Shown: one piece after another, positions 7,532 to 16,345 of the stretch | Layout: every line of letters starts with the position of its first letter | Position numbering within the stretch: the first letter of the stretch is position 1 | Assembly: GCF_026870155.1 (NCBI RefSeq) | Contig: NZ_CP113975.1 | Location: 5,146,001-5,210,000, forward strand | Direction: 5' to 3' | Length of the DNA: 64,000 nt | Origin: Flavobacterium marginilacus | Lineage (GTDB): Bacteria; Bacteroidota; Bacteroidia; Flavobacteriales; Flavobacteriaceae | Notes under the pieces: generated by a model | What the model saw: the letters and a program-made list of their open reading frames with translations, nothing else | Databases searched by the model: none | Told to the model about the DNA's origin: nothing | Program-made: the position numbers and the translations under genes

Positions 7532-8404
7532 ATGAGTTCACAAGATATTATAACAATTGAAGAGGATTTTACCCTACTTCGTTTTCAAAATGATTCTGAT
7601 GTTTCCTTTCATGCACAGCATGAAGTCAGCAGCGGGCTGATTCAATTCCATTTTGGATTAAAGGGCAAAGCCAAATTTAACTTTAATCAAGGGAGTTATG
7701 TATTGGATTTGAATGAGGAGAAGTCTTATTTATTTTATAATCCGCAAAAAGAATTACCGCTTAATCTGGAATTAGCACCTAATACTTGGGTAATCTCCAT
7801 TTTAATTTCGATTCAAAAATTTCACCGCTTATTTTCGAATGATGCTGGGCATATTCCTTTTTTGAGCGAAGAAAACAAAGATAAAAAATATTATAAAGAG
7901 GGAGATATCAGTCCGTCGATGGCAATTGTTTTGAGTCAATTGTTTCATTATAATCTTAATCCTTCCATCAAGAATCTATATTACAAAGGCAAAGGTTACG
8001 AATTATTGAGCCTGTATTTCAATCGCTCCGAAGATCCCAATGCCGAACAATGTCCGTTTTTGATTGATGAAGAAAACGTTTATAAAATTAAAAAAGCCAA
8101 AGAAATCATCATCGCCAATATGGCTGAACCTCCAGGTTTACAAGAATTGGCAGACGAAATTGGCTTAACGTTAAAGAAACTCAAAATGGGTTTCAAGCAA
8201 ATCTATGGCGACACCGTTTATGGCTATCTTTTTGATTACAAAATGGATTACGCCCGTCAATTGCTGGACAGCGGTTCTTATAATGTTAATGAAGTGGGAC
8301 TGAAAATTGGTTACAGCACCGGAAGCCATTTTATTGCGGCCTTCAAGAAAAAATTTGGTACTACTCCCAAAAAATACCTGATGTCGATTAATTCGAATGT
8401 GTAA
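7532..8404 (+). CDS. AraC family transcriptional regulator in the haem locus
   Basis: A 290-residue protein with a cupin-like N-terminal sensor half and a C-terminal AraC/XylS double helix-turn-helix. The second HTH is clear: NVNEVGLKIGYSTGSHFIAAF, followed by KKKFGTTPKKYL. The first reads GLQELADEIGLTLKKLKMGFK. No signal peptide or membrane segment is visible. It diverges from hemA and sits about 100 nt ahead of hemH, whose promoter overlaps a perfect palindrome. An obvious but unproven idea is that it tunes haem synthesis in response to iron, haem or an intermediate. It resembles the PchR-type branch of AraC proteins. Confidence 0.9.
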   Translation: MSSQDIITIEEDFTLLRFQNDSDVSFHAQHEVSSGLIQFHFGLKGKAKFNFNQGSYVLDLNEEKSYLFYNPQKELPLNLELAPNTWVISILISIQKFHRLFSNDAGHIPFLSEENKDKKYYKEGDISPSMAIVLSQLFHYNLNPSIKNLYYKGKGYELLSLYFNRSEDPNAEQCPFLIDEENVYKIKKAKEIIIANMAEPPGLQELADEIGLTLKKLKMGFKQIYGDTVYGYLFDYKMDYARQLLDSGSYNVNEVGLKIGYSTGSHFIAAFKKKFGTTPKKYLMSINSNV

Positions 8405-8460
8405 AAACAATCGATTTTGAACATCAAATCATAACTAAAAAATAACATTTATCATATCCC

Positions 8461-8486
8461 CCAAAAGTAGCTTTATATACTTTTGG
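8461..8486 (+). promoter_or_regulatory. Palindrome overlapping the hemH -7 promoter element
   Basis: CCAAAAGTA (8461-8469), an 8-nt spacer and TACTTTTGG (8478-8486) form a perfect inverted repeat. The right arm contains TACTTTTG (8478-8485), a match to TAnnTTTG, 20 nt before the hemH ATG. A regulator bound here would directly cover the promoter. The AraC-type protein just upstream is the natural candidate, by inference. Confidence 0.5.
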
Positions 8487-8505
8487 CAAAAAAATAGACA
8501 AAAAA

Positions 8506-9519
8506 ATGAAAGGCGTATTATTAGTAAATTTAGGTTCACCAGAAAGTCCGCAGACAAAAGATGTAAAACCGTATTTAGACGAATTTTTAATGGACAAATA
8601 CGTTATTGACGTTCCTTATTTATTGCGTGCTTTATTGGTTCGTGGGATTATTTTAAGAAAACGTCCGGAAGAATCGGCTCATGCTTATCAGAAAATCTGG
8701 TGGGACGAAGGTTCTCCATTAGTAGTTCTTTCCGAAAGAATGCATAAAAAAGTACAGCCTTTAGTGGATGTTCCTGTAGCATTAGCAATGCGCTACGGCT
8801 CGATGAATATTGAAAAAGGACTGCAGGAATTACACGATAAAGGTGTAGATGAGGTTTTGCTTTTTCCTTTATATCCGCAGTATGCTATGGCCTCGACTCT
8901 GACTATTTTGGTCAAAGCCGAAGAAATCCGCAAGAAGAAATTTCCAAATATGAAATTCACTGATGTTCCTGCGTTTTACAACAAACCGGATTATATTAAA
9001 AACTTAGCCGATTCAATTCGAAAGCATTTATCCGGATTTGAATACGATCATTTATTGTTTTCCTATCATGGAATTCCAGAGCGCCATATCCGCAAAACAG
9101 ATGTGACCAAATCGCACTGCAAAATTGATGGCTCTTGTTGCAATACGCCATCGCCTGCACATGATTTTTGTTACCGTCATCAATGTTACGAAACCACCAG
9201 ACAAGTCGTTAAATTACTAAATCTTCCCGAAGATAAATACAGTCTGACTTTTCAGTCAAGATTGGCGGGAGACAAATGGCTAGAGCCTTATACTGATGTC
9301 GAAATTGACAAAATGCCCGAAAAAGGAATTAAAAATCTTGCCGTTGTAACTCCGGCATTTGTTTCGGATTGTCTTGAAACCCTTGAAGAAATTGCAATGC
9401 GCGCCAAAGAGGATTTTGAAGCCAAAGGCGGTGAAAATTTCTTGGCGATTCCTTGTTTGAATGATGATGACGAATGGTGTGAGACGGTTGGAAATTGGAT
9501 TAATGAGTGGGCAAAGTAA
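8506..9519 (+). CDS. hemH: Ferrochelatase
   Basis: Inserts Fe(II) into protoporphyrin IX to give protohaem. It has 337 residues, starting MKGVLLVNLGSPESPQ. The metal-handling His is in FSYHGIPERHIRKTD (near residue 188) and the conserved Glu lies in the C-terminal block VVTPAFVSDCLETLEEI. A cysteine-rich stretch follows the His motif (CKIDGSCCNTP, then CYRHQC), a region where some ferrochelatases carry a cluster or disulfides; whether these cysteines bind metal is unknown. It lies downstream of the AraC regulator with its own promoter. Confidence 0.97.
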   Translation: MKGVLLVNLGSPESPQTKDVKPYLDEFLMDKYVIDVPYLLRALLVRGIILRKRPEESAHAYQKIWWDEGSPLVVLSERMHKKVQPLVDVPVALAMRYGSMNIEKGLQELHDKGVDEVLLFPLYPQYAMASTLTILVKAEEIRKKKFPNMKFTDVPAFYNKPDYIKNLADSIRKHLSGFEYDHLLFSYHGIPERHIRKTDVTKSHCKIDGSCCNTPSPAHDFCYRHQCYETTRQVVKLLNLPEDKYSLTFQSRLAGDKWLEPYTDVEIDKMPEKGIKNLAVVTPAFVSDCLETLEEIAMRAKEDFEAKGGENFLAIPCLNDDDEWCETVGNWINEWAK

Positions 9520-9582
9520 CACTGATGGAATTAGTTCATTATAACTATTACATAATGCATATCATTCTGCTAAATTTTTAAT

Positions 9583-10590
9583 ATGGATAAAGAAAATAGT
9601 TTACAACGTTTTGATTCTTTATACAATGAACTTTCATTTCTCATTGAACAAAGTCAGTATCAAGTTGTTATTCAAACTAATAGTGTTTTGACTTTGTTAT
9701 TTTGGCAGATTGGTTTTAAAATCAATAATGAAATCCTTAATAATAACCGAGCTGATTATGGAAAACAGATTGTGCCGACAGTGTCGGCACAATTGGAAAA
9801 CAAATATGGCAGAAATTTTACTGAAAAAAATGTTCGAAGAATGCTTCGTTTTGCAGAACAATTTCCCGACAAACAAATTGTCGTAACATTCTCACGAAAA
9901 CTGAATTGGTCTCATTTTATAGAATTATTACCAATCAAAAATCCAGAAGCAAAATTATTTTATGCCGATCAAGTATCTCAGCAATTATTGAGTGTAAGAG
10001 ATTTGCGAAAACTAATTTCAACTAAAACGTATGAACGCACTACAATAGCGAATATTCAAGCAAGTCCGTCTACAAATCAGCTTCAAAATACATTTAAAGA
10101 CCCTTATTTATTAGACTTTCTTAATTTAGGAAATGCTTATTTAGAAAAAGATTTAGAACAGGTTATTCTCAATGATTTAGAAAAATTTATTCTTGAATTG
10201 GGCAAAGGATTTACTTTTGTTGAAAGGCAAAAGAGGATGATTATTGACGATGAGGATTTCTATTTGGACTTACTTTTCTACCATCGAAAGTTAAGGAGAT
10301 TGGTTGCCGTTGAATTAAAATTGGGTAAATTTCAAGCCAAGCATAAAGGTCAAATGGAATTATATCTGAAATGGCTAGACAAGCACGAAAAACAAGAAGA
10401 AGAGAACCCGCCAATTGGATTAATCCTTTGTGCTGAAAGCAGTAAAGAGCAAGTAGAATTGCTGGAAATGCACAAAGACGGAATAATCGTTGCCGAGTAT
10501 TGGACTGATTTGCCTCCCAAAAAACAATTTGAAGAAAAAATACACCTATTGTTATTGGAAGCCAAAAAGAGATTAGACATAAAAAACTAA
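9583..10590 (+). CDS. YhcG-like PDDEXK nuclease (DUF1016 family)
   Basis: A 335-residue protein. The N-terminal half (about 1-160) is the helical DUF1016 N-terminal domain, with YGKQIVPTVSAQLENKYGR and FSRKLNWSHFIELL. The C-terminal half is a PDDEXK nuclease fold, with DFYLDLLFYHRKLRRLVAVE and an ELKLGKF core, followed by KGQMELYLKWLD. Such proteins are linked to DNA repair, restriction or mobile-element defence; the cellular substrate is not established. It is inserted between hemH and hemJ, and hemJ starts 6 nt after its stop. It looks like accessory cargo inside a biosynthetic locus. Confidence 0.88.
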   Translation: MDKENSLQRFDSLYNELSFLIEQSQYQVVIQTNSVLTLLFWQIGFKINNEILNNNRADYGKQIVPTVSAQLENKYGRNFTEKNVRRMLRFAEQFPDKQIVVTFSRKLNWSHFIELLPIKNPEAKLFYADQVSQQLLSVRDLRKLISTKTYERTTIANIQASPSTNQLQNTFKDPYLLDFLNLGNAYLEKDLEQVILNDLEKFILELGKGFTFVERQKRMIIDDEDFYLDLLFYHRKLRRLVAVELKLGKFQAKHKGQMELYLKWLDKHEKQEEENPPIGLILCAESSKEQVELLEMHKDGIIVAEYWTDLPPKKQFEEKIHLLLLEAKKRLDIKN

Positions 10591-10596
10591 AAATAA

Positions 10597-11151
10597 ATGG
10601 AAATCTATAACTACCTAAAATCCCTGCACCTTATCTTTGTAATCACTTGGTTTGCCGGTCTTTTTTATATCGTCCGATTGTTTGTCTACCAAATAGAAGC
10701 CAATGATAAACCCTCGCCGGAAAAAGAAATTCTGCAGAAACAGTACAAATTAATGACCTATCGATTGTGGTACATTATTACTTGGCCAAGTGCTGTTTTG
10801 GCTAGTATTTTTGCGTTTTGGATGCTGTTTTTTACGCCAATGGGAAATGCCTGGCTCCAAATGCCTTGGATGCATGTGAAACTTGGCTTTGTTTTTGTGC
10901 TATATTTATATCATTTAAAATGCCAGCAGATTTTCAGTCAATTACAAAGAAACGAAGTGAAATACACCACCAATTTTATGCGTTTGTGGAATGAAATAGC
11001 GACGATTATATTATTTGCAGTAGTATTTTTGGTCATTTTAAAAAATGCAGTAAACTGGATTTACGGTGTAATTGGAATTTTTGTATTCTCGATTACCATT
11101 ATGTTAGGCTTTAAATTTTATAAAAAAATCAGAGAGAAAAACAATTCATAA
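10597..11151 (+). CDS. hemJ: HemJ-type protoporphyrinogen IX oxidase
   Basis: A 184-residue integral membrane protein of the UPF0093/CopD-like family, with at least four hydrophobic segments. The conserved N-terminal His is His11 in YLKSLHLIFVITWFAGL, and the conserved Lys is in HVKLGFVFVLYLYHLKC. HemJ oxidises protoporphyrinogen IX to protoporphyrin IX, feeding HemH, which fits its place in this locus. The histidine-kinase gene starts 2 nt after its stop, so hemJ is probably co-transcribed with it and with the nuclease gene upstream. Confidence 0.9.
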   Translation: MEIYNYLKSLHLIFVITWFAGLFYIVRLFVYQIEANDKPSPEKEILQKQYKLMTYRLWYIITWPSAVLASIFAFWMLFFTPMGNAWLQMPWMHVKLGFVFVLYLYHLKCQQIFSQLQRNEVKYTTNFMRLWNEIATIILFAVVFLVILKNAVNWIYGVIGIFVFSITIMLGFKFYKKIREKNNS

Positions 11152-11153
11152 TC

Positions 11154-12623
11154 ATGTTTAAAGCAAAGATTCCGTTAATTTCATTACGTTTTAGAATCTT
11201 CATTTCGATGGTTATACTAATCATTGCTACCTCTCTTTTACTCATAACCATTTCCATTATTCAGTATAAAAATGTCGCCAAAAAGTACAATCAAAGGCGA
11301 ATAGAAGGCATGGAAATGTATGTAAAAAAGCATATTGACTACATGCTTTCAACAACAGACTACCCGCTGACTGATGACAATATCAAGATAATTTTTAAGG
11401 ACAAAATCCACGAAATATCAGATATTCAAAATGCTGAAATACAGATTTATTCCCTAAACGGAAACCTGATTAAATCATCCAAAGAATCATTTTCAGTAGA
11501 AAAATATTCACCAACAGTATCAAAATTCATCCTTCGGCTAGTTAATTCCTCAATTGACAAAAGATTTCTTGAAGTTAAAACCGTTAATGGAATCAAGTAC
11601 AGATCTTCGTATAGTTTGATAAAAAACAAGAAGTTCAAACCCATAGCCATTTTAAAACTGCCAAATATTCCAGATGACGGCTATTATGAAAAAGAACTAA
11701 ACAGCTTTTTGATCCGTTTGGTGCAGGTTTATTCGCTGATGATTGCAATTGCTTTTGGATTGGCTTACATATTATCATCATTTATCACCAAGCCGATTTA
11801 CGATTTTGCCGAAAAATTACGAGAAACCAGCTTGAATCAGAAGAATGAAAAGATTCCGTTTTCGGCAAAGATTAAAGAAATCAACATGCTATTAATCGCC
11901 TACAATAGAATGACCGAAGAACTGGAAAGAAATGCTATAGTTCTCGCGCAGAACGAACGCGATCTGGCCTGGAGAGAAATGGCGAAACAAGTTGCTCACG
12001 AAATCAAGAATCCGCTTACGCCAATGCGACTTACAATTCAGAGTTTTCAGCGAAAATTTAATCCAGAAGAACCTAGTATCAGACAAAAACTAAATGACTT
12101 TTCCGAATCGCTAATTCAGCAGATTGATACGATGAGCTCGGTAGCATCTGCCTTTTCAGATTTTGCGTCTATGCCTGCCCAGCAAAACGAACTGCTGAAT
12201 GTGGTCGAAGTGGTAGAACTGACTTTGGATATCTTTCATGAAGATTATATTGTTTTTGAATGCACTGAAAAAGAGATTATTTCAAAAATTGACAGGACTC
12301 AGCTCATTCGAATCATTACAAATTTGGTTAAAAATGCCATTCAGGCCATCCCTTGTGATCAGGAAACCAAAATGATATTGGTTACCATTAAAAAAGAGAA
12401 CAATCAGGTTATCATTGTTATAAAAGATAACGGAACAGGTATAAATCCAGAACATATTGACAATATTTTTGAACCCAAATTCACTACCAAAAACAGCGGA
12501 ATGGGTCTTGGTCTTGGAATTATAAAAAACATCATCGAAAATTACAGCGGAACAATAACATTTGAAACTAAATACGGAAGAGGAACCATTTTTACGGTAA
12601 CTCTGCCCATCATAAACTCTTAA
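11154..12623 (+). CDS. NtrY-like sensor histidine kinase
   Basis: A 489-residue membrane kinase. TM1 is near residues 14-37, followed by an extracytoplasmic sensor of about 150 residues, TM2 near 187-211, a HAMP linker to about 265, and a HisKA domain with His282 in MAKQVAHEIKNPLTPMRL, the NtrY-type phosphoacceptor sequence. The ATPase domain has an N-box (NLVKNAIQAI), DNGTGI and GMGLGLGIIKNII. No response regulator is adjacent. It is co-oriented with hemJ (2-nt gap) and the enoyl-CoA hydratase (10-nt gap). The signal is unknown. Confidence 0.9.
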   Translation: MFKAKIPLISLRFRIFISMVILIIATSLLLITISIIQYKNVAKKYNQRRIEGMEMYVKKHIDYMLSTTDYPLTDDNIKIIFKDKIHEISDIQNAEIQIYSLNGNLIKSSKESFSVEKYSPTVSKFILRLVNSSIDKRFLEVKTVNGIKYRSSYSLIKNKKFKPIAILKLPNIPDDGYYEKELNSFLIRLVQVYSLMIAIAFGLAYILSSFITKPIYDFAEKLRETSLNQKNEKIPFSAKIKEINMLLIAYNRMTEELERNAIVLAQNERDLAWREMAKQVAHEIKNPLTPMRLTIQSFQRKFNPEEPSIRQKLNDFSESLIQQIDTMSSVASAFSDFASMPAQQNELLNVVEVVELTLDIFHEDYIVFECTEKEIISKIDRTQLIRIITNLVKNAIQAIPCDQETKMILVTIKKENNQVIIVIKDNGTGINPEHIDNIFEPKFTTKNSGMGLGLGIIKNIIENYSGTITFETKYGRGTIFTVTLPIINS

Positions 12624-12633
12624 CTACAAAAAA

Positions 12634-13416
12634 ATGAACTACGAGAATCTTTCAATCACAATCGAAAAAGGTATTGCAACTGTTGTAATCAATAGACCGG
12701 CCAAATTAAATGCGTTGAATATCGCAACTATAAATGACTTGCATAAAGCCATTAAAGTATTGGGAAAAAACAAGGAAATTCAAGTTATTATACTCACCGG
12801 AAGCGGAGATAAAGCATTTGTTGCCGGTGCCGATATTTCAGAATTTGCACATTTCACTATAGAAGAAGGAGCTCAGCTGGCTTTTCAGGGACAAGAACTG
12901 CTTTTTAATTATATCGAAAATTTAAAAACTCCTGTCATTGCTGCGGTGAATGGTTTTGCCTTGGGAGGCGGATTAGAACTGGCCATGGCTTGTCATATCA
13001 GAGTAGCTTCGGACAATGCCAAAATGGGACTTCCGGAAGTTTCACTTGGTGTTATTCCCGGTTATGGAGGAACACAGCGTTTACCGCAGTTAGTGGGCAA
13101 AGGCCGTGCGATGGAAATGATAATGACTGCCGGGATGATTACTGCCGATGAAGCCAAACAGTATGGGTTAGTAAATCACGTAGTTCCTCAAGCTGAATTA
13201 ATTGAATTTGCTGCTTCTATAGCGCAAAAAATCATGAATAATTCTCCTTTTGCTATCGGCAGAGCGATAAAAGCTGTCAATGCTAATTTTACTGAAGGCA
13301 AAAACGGATACGAAACGGAGATAAAAAACTTCGGGCGCTGTTTCGGAACTGAAGATTTCAATGAAGGAACAAAGGCATTTTTAGAGAAAAGAAAGCCCGT
13401 TTTTAAAGGAAAATAA
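12634..13416 (+). CDS. Enoyl-CoA hydratase/isomerase (crotonase) family protein
   Basis: A 260-residue crotonase-fold enzyme. The oxyanion-hole segments are FVAGADISEF (about 62-71) and ALGGGLELAMAC (109-120). Both catalytic glutamates of true hydratases are present: Glu115 in GLELA and Glu135 in PEVSLGVIPGYGGTQRL. This predicts syn hydration of short-chain 2-enoyl-CoA, as in fatty-acid or amino-acid breakdown. It is the last gene of the plus-strand run; a strong hairpin follows at 13525-13559. Confidence 0.93.
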   Translation: MNYENLSITIEKGIATVVINRPAKLNALNIATINDLHKAIKVLGKNKEIQVIILTGSGDKAFVAGADISEFAHFTIEEGAQLAFQGQELLFNYIENLKTPVIAAVNGFALGGGLELAMACHIRVASDNAKMGLPEVSLGVIPGYGGTQRLPQLVGKGRAMEMIMTAGMITADEAKQYGLVNHVVPQAELIEFAASIAQKIMNNSPFAIGRAIKAVNANFTEGKNGYETEIKNFGRCFGTEDFNEGTKAFLEKRKPVFKGK

Positions 13417-13524
13417 TTAAAAAGCTGGCAGTGTTTAGTAATTAGTGCACAGTTTACGTTAGTCGCCTCAAATATCAAATTATTATATTTTTTTGATATT
13501 GTAATATCATATTATTATATTTTT

Positions 13525-13559
13525 CAAATAATCCTAAAAGAATTTTTTGGGATTATTTG
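13525..13559 (+). terminator. Hairpin terminator after the hemH-ECH run
   Basis: CAAATAATCC (13525-13534) pairs perfectly with GGATTATTTG (13550-13559) around a 15-nt loop. The preceding 50 nt contain a direct repeat of a TATTATTATATTTTT word and the small palindrome GATATTGTAATATC. The T-rich stretch is mostly in the loop, so it is not a textbook intrinsic terminator. Confidence 0.45.
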
Positions 13560-13592
13560 CTTTAAAAAAGTGAGAATCATAAAGACATAACT

Positions 13593-13600
13593 TAATTTTG
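13593..13600 (+). promoter_or_regulatory. Candidate -7 element for the 132-aa gene
   Basis: TAATTTTG matches TAnnTTTG and lies 33 nt upstream of the ATG at 13634. No clear -33 element was found. Confidence 0.35.
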
Positions 13601-13633
13601 TGCTTTCATTATAAAAAATAAAAACGAATAGAT

Positions 13634-14032
13634 ATGTCCTTCCAGCCTGTATTTGCCAAATTTTGGGAAAAAGTAAAAGAAAGCATTGCTGATAAAACCT
13701 TTGCCAAATTAACTTTGGCCAAAACCATTGGTGATACCGATTTGAAAAATATTTATGTTCGTCCTGTTTTATTGGAAAATGACGAGTTCAAGCTTTCGAT
13801 TATTGCCCGATACAAGACTGAAGAAACAGAGAGCTTTCATTCGCTGGAAGAAGCTTTTTTTGTACTGGCTCCCTTTATGAATAATCCATTTTTGTCGGCA
13901 ATATTATTCACCACAGAAAATGATATTACTTTTAAACTCAATAAAAAAAGAACAGGAACAATTACTGAGCTGGCACCGACTTTTAAAAATGCTTCGGATG
14001 TGATTCTGGAGATGAAAGAGAAGGGAATTTAG
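13634..14032 (+). CDS. Hypothetical protein, 132 aa
   Basis: A soluble protein beginning MSFQPVFAKFWEKVKESI, with mixed alpha/beta character and no signal peptide, membrane helix or catalytic motif that I can identify. Codon and base usage resemble the neighbouring housekeeping genes, and it has a plausible promoter and its own intergenic spaces, so it is very likely a real gene. I do not recognise the family. It is convergent with the HAD-like gene at 14110. Confidence 0.6.
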   Translation: MSFQPVFAKFWEKVKESIADKTFAKLTLAKTIGDTDLKNIYVRPVLLENDEFKLSIIARYKTEETESFHSLEEAFFVLAPFMNNPFLSAILFTTENDITFKLNKKRTGTITELAPTFKNASDVILEMKEKGI

Positions 14033-14109
14033 AGGGTAGTGTTCAGTATTCAGTTGGCAGAATTTAGATTGCAGTCAACACTAAAATTGATAAAAATGCC
14101 ATTTACTGA

Positions 14110-14565
14110 TTAGATATTAATAGCTTGCATTCTAATGTTTTTTAAAATAAAATTCGTCCAATTTTTATCATTATCTGAAATTATTATAGTTTTAAAGTCA
14201 TGTCTTTCACCTTCCATTTCAACTCCTTTTGAGTCATCTACGTGAATATCTATTCCAAATTTTGAAGGCAGTTTTGAAATGGTTTTGCTTTTTTCGCCTA
14301 AAACTTTTATATGCTTCTGCTGGTTAATTATGCCATCAACTGAAATTCCATAAATAAAAAACATCAGCCGAATTTTACTCACACTTCTGAAAGATGTAGT
14401 GTAAATATAAATCTCATGATTTTCAGATTTCAGCTTTTTAAATAAATCAATTGTTCCTAAACGAATTCTTTCAAAACTAAAAAATTGATGAAAAAAAGTA
14501 TCTTTTTCCAATGGAAATTTGGTCTTAGAAATTAATGTGTCATCAAGATCAAAAGATATTTTCAT
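14110..14565 (-). CDS. HAD-superfamily hydrolase-like protein
   Basis: A 151-residue protein with HAD motif I at the very N-terminus: MKISFDLDDTL, with Asp6 as nucleophile and Asp8 as acid/base. Motif II is a Thr in IYIYTTSFRS, and a motif-IV-like acidic pair is in IDIHVDDSKGVEMEG. The cap is small or absent, so this may be a compact phosphatase acting on a large or protein substrate. The substrate is unknown. The HD-domain gene lies 32 nt upstream on the same strand, suggesting an operon. Confidence 0.8.
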   Translation of the reverse strand: MKISFDLDDTLISKTKFPLEKDTFFHQFFSFERIRLGTIDLFKKLKSENHEIYIYTTSFRSVSKIRLMFFIYGISVDGIINQQKHIKVLGEKSKTISKLPSKFGIDIHVDDSKGVEMEGERHDFKTIIISDNDKNWTNFILKNIRMQAINI

Positions 14566-14597
14566 TTTTAGACATTTTTAATTCTGCATTCTAACAT

Positions 14598-15251
14598 CTA
14601 CAATTCCCCATCCCATTCTGCGTAAAACTGCGACAAAAATCCCTGCATATATTCATGTCTTTTTTGGGCAATTTCTTTACCTGTCTGGGTATTCATTTTG
14701 TCTTTTAGCAATAACAGCTTTTCATAGAAATGATTAATTGTCGGTGCCTGACTGTTTTTGTATTCTTCTTTGGTCATACTCAAATTAGGGGAAATTTGAG
14801 GATTATACATCGCTCTGTTCTTGAATCCGCCGTAGTTGAAAGCTCTGGCAATTCCAATGGCTCCAATTGCATCCAAACGATCCGCATCCTGAACGATATC
14901 CAGCTCGATAGACGAGAATGTCTTTTCGTTATTTCCGCCCTTAAAAGAGATGTTATCTATAATCTGGACAATATGTTTGATTGTATCTTCTGAAGCACCT
15001 TCTTTTTCTAAAAACTCACGAGCAGCTTTTGGCCCAACAGTTTCATCACCGCCATGAAATTTACTGTCGGCAATATCATGGAGCAATGCGCCAAGTTTAA
15101 CGACTGTTTCATCGCAGGTTTCACCGCTGGCAATTAACAGCGCATTTTTATACACGCGCTGAATATGAAACCAATCATGACCTCCTTCGGCATTTTCTAA
15201 TTTTTCTTTTACAAAAAGAATCGTTTTATTTATTAAATCGGGATTACTCAT
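14598..15251 (-). CDS. HD-domain phosphohydrolase
   Basis: About 217 residues from the chosen start MSNPDLINKTILFVKEKL; an in-frame ATG four codons earlier is less likely. The metal-binding His/Asp residues of the HD superfamily are visible: GGHDWFHIQRV near residue 23, LLHDIADSKFHGG with the HD pair at 58-59, and QDADRLDAIGAIGIARAF. This pattern is typical of YedJ/YpgQ-like HD hydrolases acting on nucleotides or similar phosphates. It is co-oriented with the HAD-like gene downstream. Confidence 0.88.
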   Translation of the reverse strand: MSNPDLINKTILFVKEKLENAEGGHDWFHIQRVYKNALLIASGETCDETVVKLGALLHDIADSKFHGGDETVGPKAAREFLEKEGASEDTIKHIVQIIDNISFKGGNNEKTFSSIELDIVQDADRLDAIGAIGIARAFNYGGFKNRAMYNPQISPNLSMTKEEYKNSQAPTINHFYEKLLLLKDKMNTQTGKEIAQKRHEYMQGFLSQFYAEWDGEL

Positions 15252-15297
15252 AGCTGTCCGCATTTATAAAAAAAGCTGACTTTTAAAGTATAAACCT

Positions 15298-15354
15298 CAA
15301 AAATCAGCAATTTCAAATTTTAAATCGTTAATCAAAAATCTGCAATCTACAATC
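15298..15354. repeat. Intergenic repeat, family A copy 2 (degenerate)
   Basis: Words such as AAATCGTTAATCAAAAATC and TGCAATCTACAATCTT recall the arms of the elements at 761-834 and 46917-47011. The segment overlaps the 3' end of the desaturase gene. Similarity is partial and was judged by eye. Confidence 0.35.
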
Positions 15355-16333
15355 TTGCGGGTTCTACCCATTTAAATTGAAATGATTCAGTCGGGATTAC
15401 TAATCTTTCAGAAATTTTAGCCATTCTTGCTGGCAGTTTCATTAAGTAATCACGGGCTTTTTCGGCTTCATCAGTTAAACTTCCAATTTTGTCGATTTCC
15501 CACTTTTCGATTAATTTCTGCATAATATCAACATAATCACTTGCGGTGTAAACACCAATTCGCTGTGCTGAGTCAGAAAAATGTACAAATGCAGAGCTAA
15601 TTTTCTCTCCAGATTCTCTCAGGAAGTGAGCAGGCATAACGATTTTTTGCTTCATCATGTATTGAAAAGCCAGCATCATTTCGCTTGGATCTACTTTAAA
15701 AATTTCGGTAACAAAATGGCTATACGCATGGTGGTGGCGCATTTCGTCACCAGCAATCATCTTGCACATTTTGGATAATTTCTTATCTCCATAACTTTTG
15801 GCCAATTGCGACACACGGTTATGAGAAATATAAGTCGCTAACTCCTGAAAACTAGTGTAAACGAAATTTTTATATGGATCTCTTCCAGTTCCAATATCAA
15901 AACCATCGTTAATTAAATGCTGAGTAGTCATTTCGATTTCGCGCATGTTCACACGGCCTGACAAATACAGGTATTTATTCAATAAGTCACCGTGACGGTT
16001 CTCTTCTCCAGTCCATTCACGAACCCATTTTGACCAGCCGTTTCTGCCTTCATTATCAACTCCTTCTACTTCCATCAGCCAGTTTTCGTAAGTTGGCAGT
16101 GCTTCTTCGGTAATCATATCTCCAACCATAGCGACCCAAAAATCATAAGGAAGATCTTTGGAAATTTCTCTAAGTTCTTTTACTTCTTCAAGGAAATTAT
16201 CGCTTTCGGAGTTGGGCAAAAAGTCAGAAGGCTGCCAAATCTTTTCTACAGGTATTAGGTATTGATCCACAAAACTGTCAACCTTGTTTTCCAGAAACTG
16301 CATTACTTCCAGACGAATGTTTTTTATAGACAT
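15347..16333 (-). CDS. Acyl-ACP desaturase (soluble di-iron)
   Basis: Introduces a cis double bond into acyl-ACP using O2 and reduced ferredoxin; supports unsaturated fatty-acid synthesis. It has 328 residues. All expected di-iron ligands are visible: a Glu in GDMITEEALPTY (near residue 76), Glu111-x-x-His114 in EENRHGDLL, Glu164 in SFQELATYISH, and Glu197-x-x-His200 in DEMRHHHAY. No membrane segment is present, which separates it from integral-membrane desaturases. The PlsC acyltransferase gene ends 13 nt upstream of its start, so the pair probably forms a lipid operon. Confidence 0.95.
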   Translation of the reverse strand: MSIKNIRLEVMQFLENKVDSFVDQYLIPVEKIWQPSDFLPNSESDNFLEEVKELREISKDLPYDFWVAMVGDMITEEALPTYENWLMEVEGVDNEGRNGWSKWVREWTGEENRHGDLLNKYLYLSGRVNMREIEMTTQHLINDGFDIGTGRDPYKNFVYTSFQELATYISHNRVSQLAKSYGDKKLSKMCKMIAGDEMRHHHAYSHFVTEIFKVDPSEMMLAFQYMMKQKIVMPAHFLRESGEKISSAFVHFSDSAQRIGVYTASDYVDIMQKLIEKWEIDKIGSLTDEAEKARDYLMKLPARMAKISERLVIPTESFQFKWVEPARL

Positions 16334-16345
16334 TATATATAATTA

